Assembly (NCBI RefSeq): GCF_029457495.1
Contig: NZ_CP120361.1
Span: forward strand, 5,242,520-5,306,519
Reading direction: 5' to 3'
DNA length: 64,000 bases
Origin: Chelativorans sp. AA-79
Lineage (GTDB): Bacteria; Pseudomonadota; Alphaproteobacteria; Rhizobiales; Rhizobiaceae
The position numbers and the translations under genes were made by a program. This document shows positions 34,737 through 44,195 of the stretch, piece after piece. Positions within the stretch are counted from its first letter, which is position 1; every line of letters starts with the position of its first letter. The notes beneath the pieces were generated by a model. That model was not told the origin of the DNA and did no database searches. It was given only the letters and a program-made list of their open reading frames with translations.

Positions 34737-37187
34737 TCATGCCTCGGAGGGCTCTGCATCTACCCGTGGCAGCCATTCCTCGATCTTCACGCCCAGGCGG
34801 GCGGGTGACACGGGTTTGGTCAGGTAGTCGTCCATCCCGGCCGCGAAGCAGCGTTCGCGGTCTCCCTCCAGCGCGTGAGCCGTCAGGCCGATGATCGGGG
34901 TGCGCGGCAGGTCCTGCTCCTTTTCCGCACGCCTGATCGCCACGGTGGCTTCGAGACCGTTCATTTCAGGCATGGATACATCCATGAGAATGATGCCGGG
35001 CCGGCGGCCGCGCCACAGCGCCACGGCCTCACGGCCGGTTTCGGCGATCGCGAAGCGGCGTCGGGAATTTTCCAGGATCTGCCGGAAAAGAAGCTGGTTC
35101 ACCTCGTTGTCCTCGGCCACCAGCACGTCCAGGCGCTGCTCCTGCAGGCCCGCGAGCGGCATGGCCCCATGTTCCGGAGCCGCCACCACGTGCTGTTCCT
35201 CGTCGACGAGGTGGAGAGAACTTTCCTCCGCCCGCCTCCCATCGGCCAGCGCATCGATGATCGCCCTGCGCAACTGTGCCGAGCGGGCGGGTTTCGTCAG
35301 CACTGCCTGGGCGCCGGACGATCTGAAATCCAGCATCGCCGTCGAATCGTCCACCGAGGTGAGCAGGATCGCAGCCGTCGCCGCCCCGTGAGGCGTTGCG
35401 CGCATGCGCCGCAGAAGCTTCGCCCCGTTCATTTCCGGCATCTGGTAGTCGAGGATCACGAGATCCACCGGCGCGCCGAAGCGTACCGCCCGGTCAAGGA
35501 AGGCGAGCGCGCGCTCGCCGCTTTCCACCGCCGCGGAACGGAACCCCCAGTTATGCATCTGCTCGGTCAGAATGCGCCGGTTGATCTCGTTGTCGTCGAC
35601 AATGAGGATGCGCGCTCCCTTCGCAGGTGCCGGCACCGTCCGCTCCGCGCGCTGGTCTTCGCGTGCAGGCAGCGGAATGCGGCAGCGGAAGACGGAACCC
35701 TTGCCGAGCTTGCTCTCGACCCCGATCGATCCGCCCATCAGGGTGACAAGCCTCGAGGCGATGGCAAGCCCCAGGCCCGTGCCCTCGTGCCGCCGGGTCG
35801 ATGATCCGTCGACCTGGCTGAATTTCTCGAACACGCTCGCCAGCTTGTCCTCCGGGATGCCGATGCCCGTATCGGAGATTTGGAACAGCACCATGTCTCG
35901 ATCCGGCAGCACCTCCATCAATACATGCCCGTGCTCGGTAAACTTGATCGCGTTCCCCGCGAGGTTGGTAAGGATTTGCCGCACCCGGCCGCCGTCGCCC
36001 ACCACCCATTCGGGCAGCTTCGGATCAACTCTGACGATGAGCTCCAGATCCTTCTCCGAGGCGTGGGGGGAAACCAGCGTCGCCACGTCCTCTATCGCCT
36101 CCGCCAGGTTGAAGGGAACGGGATCTAGCTGTGCGTGGCCGGCCTCGATCTTCGAGTAGTCGAGAATGTCGTTGATGATGGACAACAGCGCGTTGCCGGA
36201 TTTCACGATCACGTCGTTATAGGTGCGCTGGCGCTGGTCGAGATTGGTGTTGGCCATCAGTTCCGCCATGCCCAGCACCCCGTTCATCGGCGTGCGGATC
36301 TCGTGGCTCATATTGGCCAGGAACTCCGATTTGGCTCTGTCGGCAGCCTTCGCGCCCTCGAGCGCGGTCTTCAGCCGTTTGAGCGCATGCCGGATCGAAC
36401 GGTCCATGGGCAGGAAGATGAAGAGCAGGATCGCCGCCGCGAAGGAGGCGAGCGCCACGCCGACCACGTTGATGGCGAACTTCACTTGATGCGCCAGTTG
36501 CTGGTTGAACTCGCGCAGCGCGCCAGCGAGCTGGGCAAGGTCGGGCTGCACGCGGAAGGTGATCATGTCGTCCAGATGCAGCGCCGCCGCCTCCCACTGC
36601 TCAGGGGCGGCCGTCGCCGCGTGCCGGAGCGCGCCCTGAAACTCCCGCAGAAGCTTCACCGGCTCCTCGCGCAGGCCAGCGCGGCCCGACATCAGCCAAT
36701 CCCTCAGCCCCGGGTCGAGTTGTTCCCACAGTGCCGCCATTCGCGTGATCACACTCTCCAGCCGCTCGGCACCCGCCGCGAGCGCGATGTCCGCTCTCGG
36801 CATGCCGCTGCCAACCCTGCTCGACATCAGGATCGTGGTGCGGGCGGCGTGCTCGGCCGTGTCGGCCGCCTCGGCCACGATCACGGCGAGCTGTGTCACG
36901 TTCGAGAAGCGGGCATTGGCATAGTGCGAGCCCAGCATGAAGAGCGTGCCCGGCACGATCAGCGCGGCCATCACGATGATGTAGCGCAGCCTCAAGCCCC
37001 GCACCGCCTTTGCGATGGTCTGGGAGGGATCTCGTGTGCTCTCCGCCTTGGCCCGCGCGTCCTGCCTGGCGTGCCGAAGGAAAAGCAGCACGCCGATCAG
37101 CGCCGCCGCTGCGAGGCCGAATATCAGGGGAATCGATGCCGGCCCGACCGCCCCGCCACTTGGTTCGAAGCCGAACAATTCCAACAC
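34737..37187 (-). CDS. Hybrid sensor histidine kinase with two receiver domains
   Basis: About 816 residues with three predicted membrane helices near 17-37, 69-86 and 235-259, a coiled region of about 150 residues between the second and third, then a HisKA domain (SHEIRTPMNG, His near 295), HATPase (NLAGNAIKFTEHG, GIGIPEDKL and GTGLGLAIASRLV) and two receiver domains with phospho-Asp in LVILDYQMPEMNG and IILMDVSMPEMNG. There is no periplasmic sensor of recognised family. No Hpt domain is present, so output must go to an external phosphotransferase. The start is uncertain: GTG at 37187 or 37217, and TTG at 37184, are all possible. Confidence 0.9.
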   Translation of the reverse strand: MLELFGFEPSGGAVGPASIPLIFGLAAAALIGVLLFLRHARQDARAKAESTRDPSQTIAKAVRGLRLRYIIVMAALIVPGTLFMLGSHYANARFSNVTQLAVIVAEAADTAEHAARTTILMSSRVGSGMPRADIALAAGAERLESVITRMAALWEQLDPGLRDWLMSGRAGLREEPVKLLREFQGALRHAATAAPEQWEAAALHLDDMITFRVQPDLAQLAGALREFNQQLAHQVKFAINVVGVALASFAAAILLFIFLPMDRSIRHALKRLKTALEGAKAADRAKSEFLANMSHEIRTPMNGVLGMAELMANTNLDQRQRTYNDVIVKSGNALLSIINDILDYSKIEAGHAQLDPVPFNLAEAIEDVATLVSPHASEKDLELIVRVDPKLPEWVVGDGGRVRQILTNLAGNAIKFTEHGHVLMEVLPDRDMVLFQISDTGIGIPEDKLASVFEKFSQVDGSSTRRHEGTGLGLAIASRLVTLMGGSIGVESKLGKGSVFRCRIPLPAREDQRAERTVPAPAKGARILIVDDNEINRRILTEQMHNWGFRSAAVESGERALAFLDRAVRFGAPVDLVILDYQMPEMNGAKLLRRMRATPHGAATAAILLTSVDDSTAMLDFRSSGAQAVLTKPARSAQLRRAIIDALADGRRAEESSLHLVDEEQHVVAAPEHGAMPLAGLQEQRLDVLVAEDNEVNQLLFRQILENSRRRFAIAETGREAVALWRGRRPGIILMDVSMPEMNGLEATVAIRRAEKEQDLPRTPIIGLTAHALEGDRERCFAAGMDDYLTKPVSPARLGVKIEEWLPRVDAEPSEA

Positions 37188-37408
37188 CGTCAAAGTCCCT
37201 CCGCCTGCGCGACGCACCGTGGCCGGCCCGGTTCTAAGAGTTCGTAAATGTTCGATTTTTTCTGGAAGGGCTTTACGGGGCAGATTGCTCGCAGCGTAAA
37301 GGGCCGGTTAACCAGAGGCCAATTGCGCCTCCGCCGCCCTTTCGCCCACACGCCTTCCGGCATCGCACTCCGCTTGCCGATCCCCATCACCGCTGCTACA
37401 TGCCGCCC

Positions 37409-39217
37409 ATGACGAACACGCCCCTTTCCAGAATCCGCAACTTCTCCATCGTCGCCCATATCGACCATGGCAAGTCCACGCTCGCCGACCGGCTCATCCA
37501 GATGACCGGCAGCCTGGAGGAGCGTGAGATGAAGGAGCAGGTGCTCGATTCCATGGATATCGAGCGCGAGCGCGGCATCACCATCAAGGCGAACACGGTT
37601 CGCCTCGAATATGACGCGAAGGACGGCCAGCACTACGTCCTGAACCTCATCGACACGCCGGGCCATGTCGACTTCGCCTACGAGGTCTCGCGTTCGCTCG
37701 CCGCCTGCGAGGGCTCCCTGCTCGTCGTCGACGCCTCCCAGGGGGTGGAAGCGCAGACGCTCGCCAATGTCTACCAGGCGCTCGACAACAACCATGAGAT
37801 CGTGCCCGTCCTCAACAAGGTCGACCTCCCCGCCGCCGAGCCCGAGCGCGTCAAAGCGCAGATCGAGGATGTGATCGGCCTCGACGCGTCGGACGCCCTG
37901 ATGATCTCCGCCAAGACCGGCCTCGGCGTGGACGAGGTGCTGGAGGCGATCGTCAAGCGCCTCCCTCCGCCGCGCGAGGGCACTGCCGACGCGCCTCTCA
38001 AGGCGCTGCTCGTCGATTCCTGGTATGACGCCTATCTCGGCGTCATCGTGCTCGTGCGCGTCATCGACGGCGTCATGAAGAAGGGCCAGACCATCCGCAT
38101 GATGGGCACCGGCGCCAAATACCCCGTCGAGCGCGTCGGCGTCATGACGCCCAAGATGGTGCTGGTGGATTCCCTCGGCCCCGGCGAGATCGGCTTCATC
38201 ACCGCCTCCATCAAGGAGGTGGCCGATACCCGCGTGGGCGACACGATCACCGAGGACAAGCGCTCCACGGCCAAGGCCCTTCCCGGCTTCAAGCCGGCTC
38301 AGCCGGTGGTCTTTTGCGGGCTTTTCCCCGTGGATGCAGCCGATTTCGAGGACCTGCGCGCCGCCGTCGGCAGGCTGCGTCTGAATGACGCCAGCTTCTC
38401 CTACGAGATGGAGACCTCGGCCGCGCTCGGCTTCGGTTTCCGCTGCGGTTTCCTGGGCCTTCTGCATCTCGAGATCATCCAGGAGCGCCTCTCCCGCGAG
38501 TTCGACCTCGACCTGATCGCCACCGCGCCCTCGGTCGTCTACCGCATGAACCTGACCGACGGCACGACGGTCGAGCTCCACAACCCCGCCGACATGCCGG
38601 ACCCGGTCAAGATCGCCTCGATCGAAGAACCGTGGATTCGCGCCACCATCCTCACGCCGGACGAGCATCTGGGTGCCATCCTCAAGCTCTGCCAGGAGCG
38701 CCGCGGCATCCAGGCCGATCTCTCCTATGCCGGCTCGCGCGCCATGCTGGTCTATGATCTGCCCTTGAACGAGGTGGTGTTCGATTTCTACGACAAGCTG
38801 AAGTCCATCAGCCGCGGCTACGCGAGCTTCGATTATCAGATCACCGACTATCGCGAGGGCGACCTCGTGAAGATGCAGATCCTTGTCAATGCCGAACCGG
38901 TCGATGCACTCTCCATGCTCGTCCACCGCTCCCAGGCCGAGCGCCGCGGCCGTGCCATGTGCGAGAAGCTGAAGGACCTCATCCCTCAGCACATGTTCCA
39001 AATCCCGATCCAGGCGGCAATCGGCGGCCGCATCATCGCCCGCGAGACGATCCGCGCGTTGCGCAAGGACGTGACGGCCAAGTGCTATGGCGGCGACGTC
39101 ACCCGCAAGCGCAAGCTTCTTGAGAAGCAGAAGGAAGGGAAGAAGCGCATGCGCCAGTTCGGCAAGGTGGAAATCCCGCAGGAGGCGTTCATCCAGGCGC
39201 TGAAGATGGGGGACTGA
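37409..39217 (+). CDS. lepA: Elongation factor 4 (LepA)
   Basis: Ribosome-bound GTPase with a G domain ([23 protein letters not shown]), 602 residues, the usual size. The LepA-specific C-terminus is present, with [16 protein letters not shown]. It acts on translation initiation or elongation under stress in other species. An ATG at 37400, three codons earlier, cannot be excluded. There is no clear Shine-Dalgarno before either, which could mean a weak or structured start. It converges with the 2-hydroxyacid dehydrogenase gene after 81 bp. Confidence 0.96.
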   Translation: MTNTPLSRIRNFSIVAHIDHGKSTLADRLIQMTGSLEEREMKEQVLDSMDIERERGITIKANTVRLEYDAKDGQHYVLNLIDTPGHVDFAYEVSRSLAACEGSLLVVDASQGVEAQTLANVYQALDNNHEIVPVLNKVDLPAAEPERVKAQIEDVIGLDASDALMISAKTGLGVDEVLEAIVKRLPPPREGTADAPLKALLVDSWYDAYLGVIVLVRVIDGVMKKGQTIRMMGTGAKYPVERVGVMTPKMVLVDSLGPGEIGFITASIKEVADTRVGDTITEDKRSTAKALPGFKPAQPVVFCGLFPVDAADFEDLRAAVGRLRLNDASFSYEMETSAALGFGFRCGFLGLLHLEIIQERLSREFDLDLIATAPSVVYRMNLTDGTTVELHNPADMPDPVKIASIEEPWIRATILTPDEHLGAILKLCQERRGIQADLSYAGSRAMLVYDLPLNEVVFDFYDKLKSISRGYASFDYQITDYREGDLVKMQILVNAEPVDALSMLVHRSQAERRGRAMCEKLKDLIPQHMFQIPIQAAIGGRIIARETIRALRKDVTAKCYGGDVTRKRKLLEKQKEGKKRMRQFGKVEIPQEAFIQALKMGD

Positions 39218-39298
39218 GGAAGCACCCCGCGAGAGCCTTCCAGACGCGAGAGCGATGGAGCACGGCTGACACTTCTCCTCAACGGGAGAATGAATTCC

Positions 39299-40252
39299 TC
39301 AATAGCCCGCGGCGCGGTCGACGACGTTCTTCAGCGGCTCGCCGCGCTCGAAGGCTTCGATCTGCTCAAGCATCAGCGGCACCAGATGCGTGGCATCGGA
39401 GGTCGCTGCCGCGTGGGGTGTCACGAAGACGCGGGGATGCGTCCAGAGCGGACTCTTCGGGTCAAGCGGCTCCTGCTCGAACACGTCGAGGCTCGCTTCC
39501 TTGAGCACGCCCTCGTCGAGCGCCCGCAGGATGTCCGCCTCCTTCTGCAGGCGCCCGCGCCCGGCGTTGACGAGGCACGGACCTCCGAGCCGCCCGTCCC
39601 GCCTCAGCCGCTCGAGCACCGAGAAATCCACCACGCCCTCGGTGACGGACGTGAGCGGCAGCAGCACCACGAGGATGTCGGTCGCGTTGAGGAAAGGCGT
39701 CAGCCCATCCCGCCCATGAAAGGTGGAGACACCTTCCACGCGCTTTTCACGCCGGCTCCACCCGTTCACCTTGAAGCCCAGCGCAAGAAGCGCTTTCGCC
39801 GCGGCACCGCCGAGCTCGCCGAGGCCCATGATGCCCACACTCACTTCGTTCGCCGGGGGCTGTGGCGGCTCGTGCCAGATCTTCTGCGCCTGCTGCGCAC
39901 GATATGTGATCCCCTGACGGTGATGGTCGAGCACCCGCCACGAGATATATTCGACCATGTGTTGCGCGAGATTCTCCGCCACCACGCGCACGATCGGCAC
40001 GTCCGGCAATTCGGCGTCGGCAAGCAGGTGGTCGACCCCCGCGCCGGCGGAAAAGATCACTTTCAGGTTGGGCAGCCGCTTCAGGACGCCGCGCTTCTGT
40101 TTCCACACCACCGCATACTCGATGGTCGGGTCTTCCTCGCCTTCCGGTTCCAGCACCACGGAGCGTGCCTTGGAAAGCATCTCGTACCAGCGTTGCGGGT
40201 ACATGCCCGTGATGGAAAGCAGGATGCGGCCGGCGGCCGGCTTTTCACGCAT
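39299..40252 (-). CDS. D-isomer 2-hydroxyacid dehydrogenase (glyoxylate/hydroxypyruvate reductase A type)
   Basis: A 317-residue NAD(P)H-dependent enzyme. The cofactor motif GIMGLGELGGAAAKALLALG is in the middle, the catalytic Arg is in VNAGRGRLQ, and the Glu/His pair lies in DVFEQEPLD and HPRVFVTPHAAA. The sequence is most like GhrA-type glyoxylate/hydroxypyruvate reductases. Substrate preference cannot be told apart from related hydroxyacid reductases here. It is 15 bp downstream of yejF and could be the last gene of that operon or its own unit. Confidence 0.87.
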   Translation of the reverse strand: MREKPAAGRILLSITGMYPQRWYEMLSKARSVVLEPEGEEDPTIEYAVVWKQKRGVLKRLPNLKVIFSAGAGVDHLLADAELPDVPIVRVVAENLAQHMVEYISWRVLDHHRQGITYRAQQAQKIWHEPPQPPANEVSVGIMGLGELGGAAAKALLALGFKVNGWSRREKRVEGVSTFHGRDGLTPFLNATDILVVLLPLTSVTEGVVDFSVLERLRRDGRLGGPCLVNAGRGRLQKEADILRALDEGVLKEASLDVFEQEPLDPKSPLWTHPRVFVTPHAAATSDATHLVPLMLEQIEAFERGEPLKNVVDRAAGY

Positions 40253-40266
40253 GGTTCCTCCCCGGA

Positions 40267-41895
40267 TTATTCGCTCACCACGCCCGTGGGTGCTGCCTGG
40301 ATCTCAAAGGCGGCAGCGATCAGCGCGCGCGTGTACTCTGTCTTCGGCTCGTGGAAGATCTGGTCTGCCGTGCCCGCCTCCACCACCTTGCCGTTGCGCA
40401 TCACGATCACCTCGTTGGCCAGCGCACGGATCACCTTGAGATCATGGCTGATGAAGAGATAGGCGAGGTCATGCCGTTTCTGCAGGTCGCGCAAAAGGTC
40501 CACCACCTGCGCCTGCACGCTCATGTCGAGCGCGGAGGTGGGCTCGTCCAGCATTACGAAGCGCGGCTTGAGCACCATCGCCCGGGCGATCGCGATGCGC
40601 TGCCTCTGCCCGCCGGAGAATTCGTGCGGGTATCGGAAGCGCGCCTCCGGATCGAGCCCGACTTCTTTGAGCACGTCGACCACCATCCGGTCGCGCTCCT
40701 CCGGGGAGAGCCGGGGCTCGTGGATCCTGAGGCCCTCCTGGATGATCTCCGCCACCGACATCCGGGGGCTCAAGCTGCCGAAGGGGTCCTGGAAGACGAT
40801 CTGCATTTCCCGCCTCAGCGGCCGCATCTCGCGGAAGGACCGCCCGTCGATCCGCTCGCCCCCGAAGCGGATTTCACCTTGGGAAGCGATCATGCGCGAA
40901 AGGGCCAGCCCGAGCGTGGTCTTGCCGGAGCCGGATTCGCCCACCACCCCCAGCGTCTGCCCGGCCCTTACCGCAACGTCCACTCCGTCCACGCCCTTCA
41001 CATAGTCCACGGTGCGCCGGAGGAAGCCCCTCTTGATCGGGAACCAGACCTTGATTTGATCCCCCTCCATCACCTTCTCGGCCGAGCGGTCCGCCTTCGG
41101 CGGTTCGCCCTTCGGTTCGGCGGCGAGCAGGTGGCGCGTGTACTCGTGCTGGGGATCCGTGAAAATCCGCTCCGTCGGCCCACTCTCAACGATCTTGCCG
41201 CCGGTCATCACGTACACCCGGTCCGCCACCTTGCGCACGATGCCGAGGTCATGGGTGATGAAGAGCATCGAGAGGTTCTGGTCGCGCTTGAGCCTGCCGA
41301 GAAGCTCGAGGATCTGCGCCTGTACGGTCACGTCGAGAGCGGTGGTCGGCTCGTCGGCGATGAGCAGCTTCGGCTCGTTGGCAAGGGCCATGGCGATCAT
41401 CACGCGCTGGCGTTGGCCGCCGGAGAGCTGGTGCGGGAATGCGTCGAGCCGCTTCTCCGGCTCGCGGATTCCCACCTGGTTCAAGAGCTCCAGCGTGCGC
41501 TCGCGCGCCGCCTTGTCGCTCATGCCCCTGTGCAGCTTGAGCACCTCCCCCACCTGCCGCTCGATCGTGTGCAGCGGGTTGAGCGAGGTCATCGGCTCCT
41601 GGAAGATCATGCTGATGTCGTCACCGCGCACCTCTCTCAGGACCTTGTCGTCCGCCGCAAGCAGGTCGCGGCCCCCATAGAGGATTTCTCCGGAGGGATG
41701 GCTTGCGGCGGGATAAGGAAGGAGCCGCAGGACGGAAAGCGCCGTCACGGACTTGCCGGAACCAGATTCGCCGACGAGCGCGACTGTCTCGCGCTCCTGG
41801 ATGTCGAAGGAGACGTGATCGACGGCGAGCGTTTCCCCGCTCCCTTGCGTGAAGGCGACGGAGAGATCGCGGATGGAAAGAAGCGCGTCGCTCAT
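40267..41895 (-). CDS. yejF: ABC transporter ATP-binding protein YejF (two nucleotide-binding domains)
   Basis: A 542-residue fused ATPase with two NBDs. First half: GESGSGKSVTAL, LSGGQRQRVMIAMAL and LLIADEPTTAL. Second half: GESGSGKTTLGLAL, FSGGQRQRIAIARAM and VMLDEPTSALD. It powers the Yej oligopeptide (microcin C-type) importer with two permeases. It overlaps yejE by 4 bases (ATGA). Both NBDs look catalytically complete. It is the last of five genes in the operon, followed by a dehydrogenase gene 15 bp away. Confidence 0.95.
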   Translation of the reverse strand: MSDALLSIRDLSVAFTQGSGETLAVDHVSFDIQERETVALVGESGSGKSVTALSVLRLLPYPAASHPSGEILYGGRDLLAADDKVLREVRGDDISMIFQEPMTSLNPLHTIERQVGEVLKLHRGMSDKAARERTLELLNQVGIREPEKRLDAFPHQLSGGQRQRVMIAMALANEPKLLIADEPTTALDVTVQAQILELLGRLKRDQNLSMLFITHDLGIVRKVADRVYVMTGGKIVESGPTERIFTDPQHEYTRHLLAAEPKGEPPKADRSAEKVMEGDQIKVWFPIKRGFLRRTVDYVKGVDGVDVAVRAGQTLGVVGESGSGKTTLGLALSRMIASQGEIRFGGERIDGRSFREMRPLRREMQIVFQDPFGSLSPRMSVAEIIQEGLRIHEPRLSPEERDRMVVDVLKEVGLDPEARFRYPHEFSGGQRQRIAIARAMVLKPRFVMLDEPTSALDMSVQAQVVDLLRDLQKRHDLAYLFISHDLKVIRALANEVIVMRNGKVVEAGTADQIFHEPKTEYTRALIAAAFEIQAAPTGVVSE

Positions 41896-43043
41896 TTGAA
41901 CGTCTTCCGCGGGTCGAAGGCGTCCCGCACCGCCTCACCCACGAAGATCAGCAGGGAGAGCATGATCGAGAGGCTGAAGAAACCGGTGATGCCGAGCCAG
42001 GGGGCATTCAGGTTGCGCTGGCCCTGGCGCAGGAGCTCGCCCAGCGAGGGAGAGCCCGGCGGCAGGCCGAAGCCCAGGAAATCGAGCGAGGTGAGCGTGG
42101 TGATAGAGCCGTTGAGGATGAAGGGCAGGAAGGTAAGTGTCGCTACCATCGCATTGGGAAGCAGATGACGGAACATGATGGTACGATTGCCCACGCCCAG
42201 CGCCCGCGCCGCACTCACATACTCGAAATTGCGCGCACGCAGGAATTCCGCTCGCACCACGCCGACAAAGGCCACCCATGAGAAGAGCAGCATGATGCCG
42301 AGCAGGATCCAGAAGCCCGGCGGCAGCACGGCGGCGATGATCAGGATCAGGTAGAGGACGGGGATCGACGACCATATCTCGATGAAGCGCTGGAAGAGAA
42401 GGTCTGTCCAGCCGCCGAAATAGCCCTGCACGGCCCCCGCCGAGACGCCGATGAGGGCGGAAAGCGCAGTGAGGATGAGGCCGAAGAGAACGGAGATGCG
42501 GAAGCCGTAGATCACACGGGCGAGCACGTCGCGCGCCTGGTCGTCCGTGCCGAGCCAGTTCCAATTGCCGAGCGTGCAGTTGGGATCGTCGACACCCTGC
42601 GGATAGCGTTGGCAGCGAACCTCATTGGTGTAGAGCCAGGAGGGCTTCGCGGGCGCGGCCTCCGGAATCTCGCTGTTGACGGTGCGATAGGAATAGCGGA
42701 TCGGCGGCCAGATCATCCAGCCGTTGCCGTTGATCTCGTCCTGGATGAAGGGGTCGCGATAGTCCGTGACGGCGAGAAACCCGCCGAACTTCTCTTCCGG
42801 ATAGTCCACCAGGACGGGAAACAGGATTTCGCCCTGATAGGAGGCGATCAGCGGCCGGTCATTGGCGATGAATTCGGCAAAGAGCGACAGGATGAAGAGG
42901 ACGAGGAAAATCCAGAGCGACCAGTAGCCGCGCCGGTTCGCTTTGAAGCTCTGCCACCGCCGCTGGTTGATGGGCGAGAGCCACGGCCGCGAAACACGCT
43001 CGCGCACTTGTTCCACCTGCCCCTTCGACTGAAGGTCCGACAT
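41892..43043 (-). CDS. yejE: Oligopeptide ABC transporter permease YejE
   Basis: A 383-residue permease. A cytoplasmic N-terminus and a first helix (WSLWIFLVLFILSLFAEF) are followed by a periplasmic loop of about 100 residues, then the DppC-type core with the EAA loop: FRHLLPNAMVATLTFLPF, and a C-terminal end LLIFVGEAVRDAFDPRKTFK. It pairs with YejB to form the channel. It abuts the yejB stop and overlaps yejF, so the three are translated together. Confidence 0.94.
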   Translation of the reverse strand: MSDLQSKGQVEQVRERVSRPWLSPINQRRWQSFKANRRGYWSLWIFLVLFILSLFAEFIANDRPLIASYQGEILFPVLVDYPEEKFGGFLAVTDYRDPFIQDEINGNGWMIWPPIRYSYRTVNSEIPEAAPAKPSWLYTNEVRCQRYPQGVDDPNCTLGNWNWLGTDDQARDVLARVIYGFRISVLFGLILTALSALIGVSAGAVQGYFGGWTDLLFQRFIEIWSSIPVLYLILIIAAVLPPGFWILLGIMLLFSWVAFVGVVRAEFLRARNFEYVSAARALGVGNRTIMFRHLLPNAMVATLTFLPFILNGSITTLTSLDFLGFGLPPGSPSLGELLRQGQRNLNAPWLGITGFFSLSIMLSLLIFVGEAVRDAFDPRKTFK

Positions 43044-44141
43044 TTAGACGTCCCTCCGCTCGAAGTCGATGCGCGGATCGATGAGCGTATAGGTGAGATC
43101 AGAGATCAGGCTGATGACGAGCCCCAGCAGGGAGAAGATGTAGAGGGTCGCGAACACGACGGGATAATCGCGGTCGATCACGGAGCGGAAGCCGAGAAGC
43201 CCGAGCCCGTCGAGCGAGAAGATGCTCTCGATGAGCAACGAGCCGGTGAAGAAAGAGGAGATGAAGGCACCAGGGAAACCGGCGATGATAAGCAACATCG
43301 CGTTGCGGAAGACATGGCCGTAGAGGACCTGTCCCTCCGAGAGGCCCTTCGCCCGGGCCGTGACCACATATTGTTTCCGGATCTCGTCGAGGAAGGAGTT
43401 CTTCGTCAAAAGGGTGGTCGTGGCGAAGGCGGAAAGCACCAGCGCGGTCAGCGGAAGGGCGAGGTGCCAGAAATAGTCGAGGATCCTCTCGGGCCAGGAA
43501 AGAGAGGCCCAGTTGTCCGATGTGAGGCCGCGCAGCGGAAACCAGTCGAAGAAGGAGCCTCCCGCAAAAAGCACCATCAGAAGGATCGCGAACAGGAAGC
43601 TCGGGATGGCATAGGCGACAATGACCACGCCGCTGGTCCAGACATCGAAGGGCGTGCCGTCCTTCACCGCCTTCCGGATGCCGAGCGGGATCGAGATGCC
43701 GTAGGACAGGAGCGTGATCCAGATGCCGAGGGAGACGGAGACCGGCATTTTTTCCAGAATGAGGTCCACCACGGAGATGTCGCGGAAGTAGCTTTCCCCG
43801 AAATCGAAGCGGATATAGTTCCACAGCATCAGTCCGAAACGCTCGAGCGGCGGCCTGTCGAAGCCGAACTGCCTCTCGAGTTCGGCGATGAATTCGGGAT
43901 CGAGCCCCTGCGCGCCGCGATAGCGCGAAGTCCCGCCAGCGGCCTCGAAGCTCTGGCCGCCCGTGTCCCCGCCTCCGCCGCCGATGCGGGCGTCCGCGCC
44001 CCCTCCCTGGCCGGTCACCTGGGCGATCACCTGCTCGACCGGACCGCCCGGAGCGAACTGCACGACGATGAAGGAGATAGCCATGATGCCGAACAGGGTC
44101 GGGATCATCAAAAGCAGACGGCGCAGGATATAGGCGCCCAT
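43044..44141 (-). CDS. yejB: Oligopeptide ABC transporter permease YejB
   Basis: A 365-residue permease of the DppB type. The opening [21 protein letters not shown] is the first helix. A Gly-rich hydrophilic insert ([14 protein letters not shown]) follows at about residue 50-65, which is usual for YejB. The EAA-type loop reads [19 protein letters not shown], and the C-terminus ends in [14 protein letters not shown]. The insert is low-complexity but in frame. It lies 54 bp after the second binding protein gene and ends next to yejE. Confidence 0.94.
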   Translation of the reverse strand: MGAYILRRLLLMIPTLFGIMAISFIVVQFAPGGPVEQVIAQVTGQGGGADARIGGGGGDTGGQSFEAAGGTSRYRGAQGLDPEFIAELERQFGFDRPPLERFGLMLWNYIRFDFGESYFRDISVVDLILEKMPVSVSLGIWITLLSYGISIPLGIRKAVKDGTPFDVWTSGVVIVAYAIPSFLFAILLMVLFAGGSFFDWFPLRGLTSDNWASLSWPERILDYFWHLALPLTALVLSAFATTTLLTKNSFLDEIRKQYVVTARAKGLSEGQVLYGHVFRNAMLLIIAGFPGAFISSFFTGSLLIESIFSLDGLGLLGFRSVIDRDYPVVFATLYIFSLLGLVISLISDLTYTLIDPRIDFERRDV

Positions 44142-44195
44142 CAGCCGATTGCCCCGTTCGGTGATGCGGTAGGAAGAATGACAGTCACGCCGCTT

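Noticed and set aside
36135..37247. A 370-codon ORF opposite the histidine kinase
   Set aside because: Antisense shadow, no motif, and no ribosome-binding site.
37190..39001. A 603-codon ORF opposite lepA
   Set aside because: It is a high-GC antisense shadow of a well-recognised gene; no domain is seen.
40351..42168. A 605-codon ORF opposite yejF
   Set aside because: Mirror of two conserved ATPase domains; composition is typical of antisense frames.
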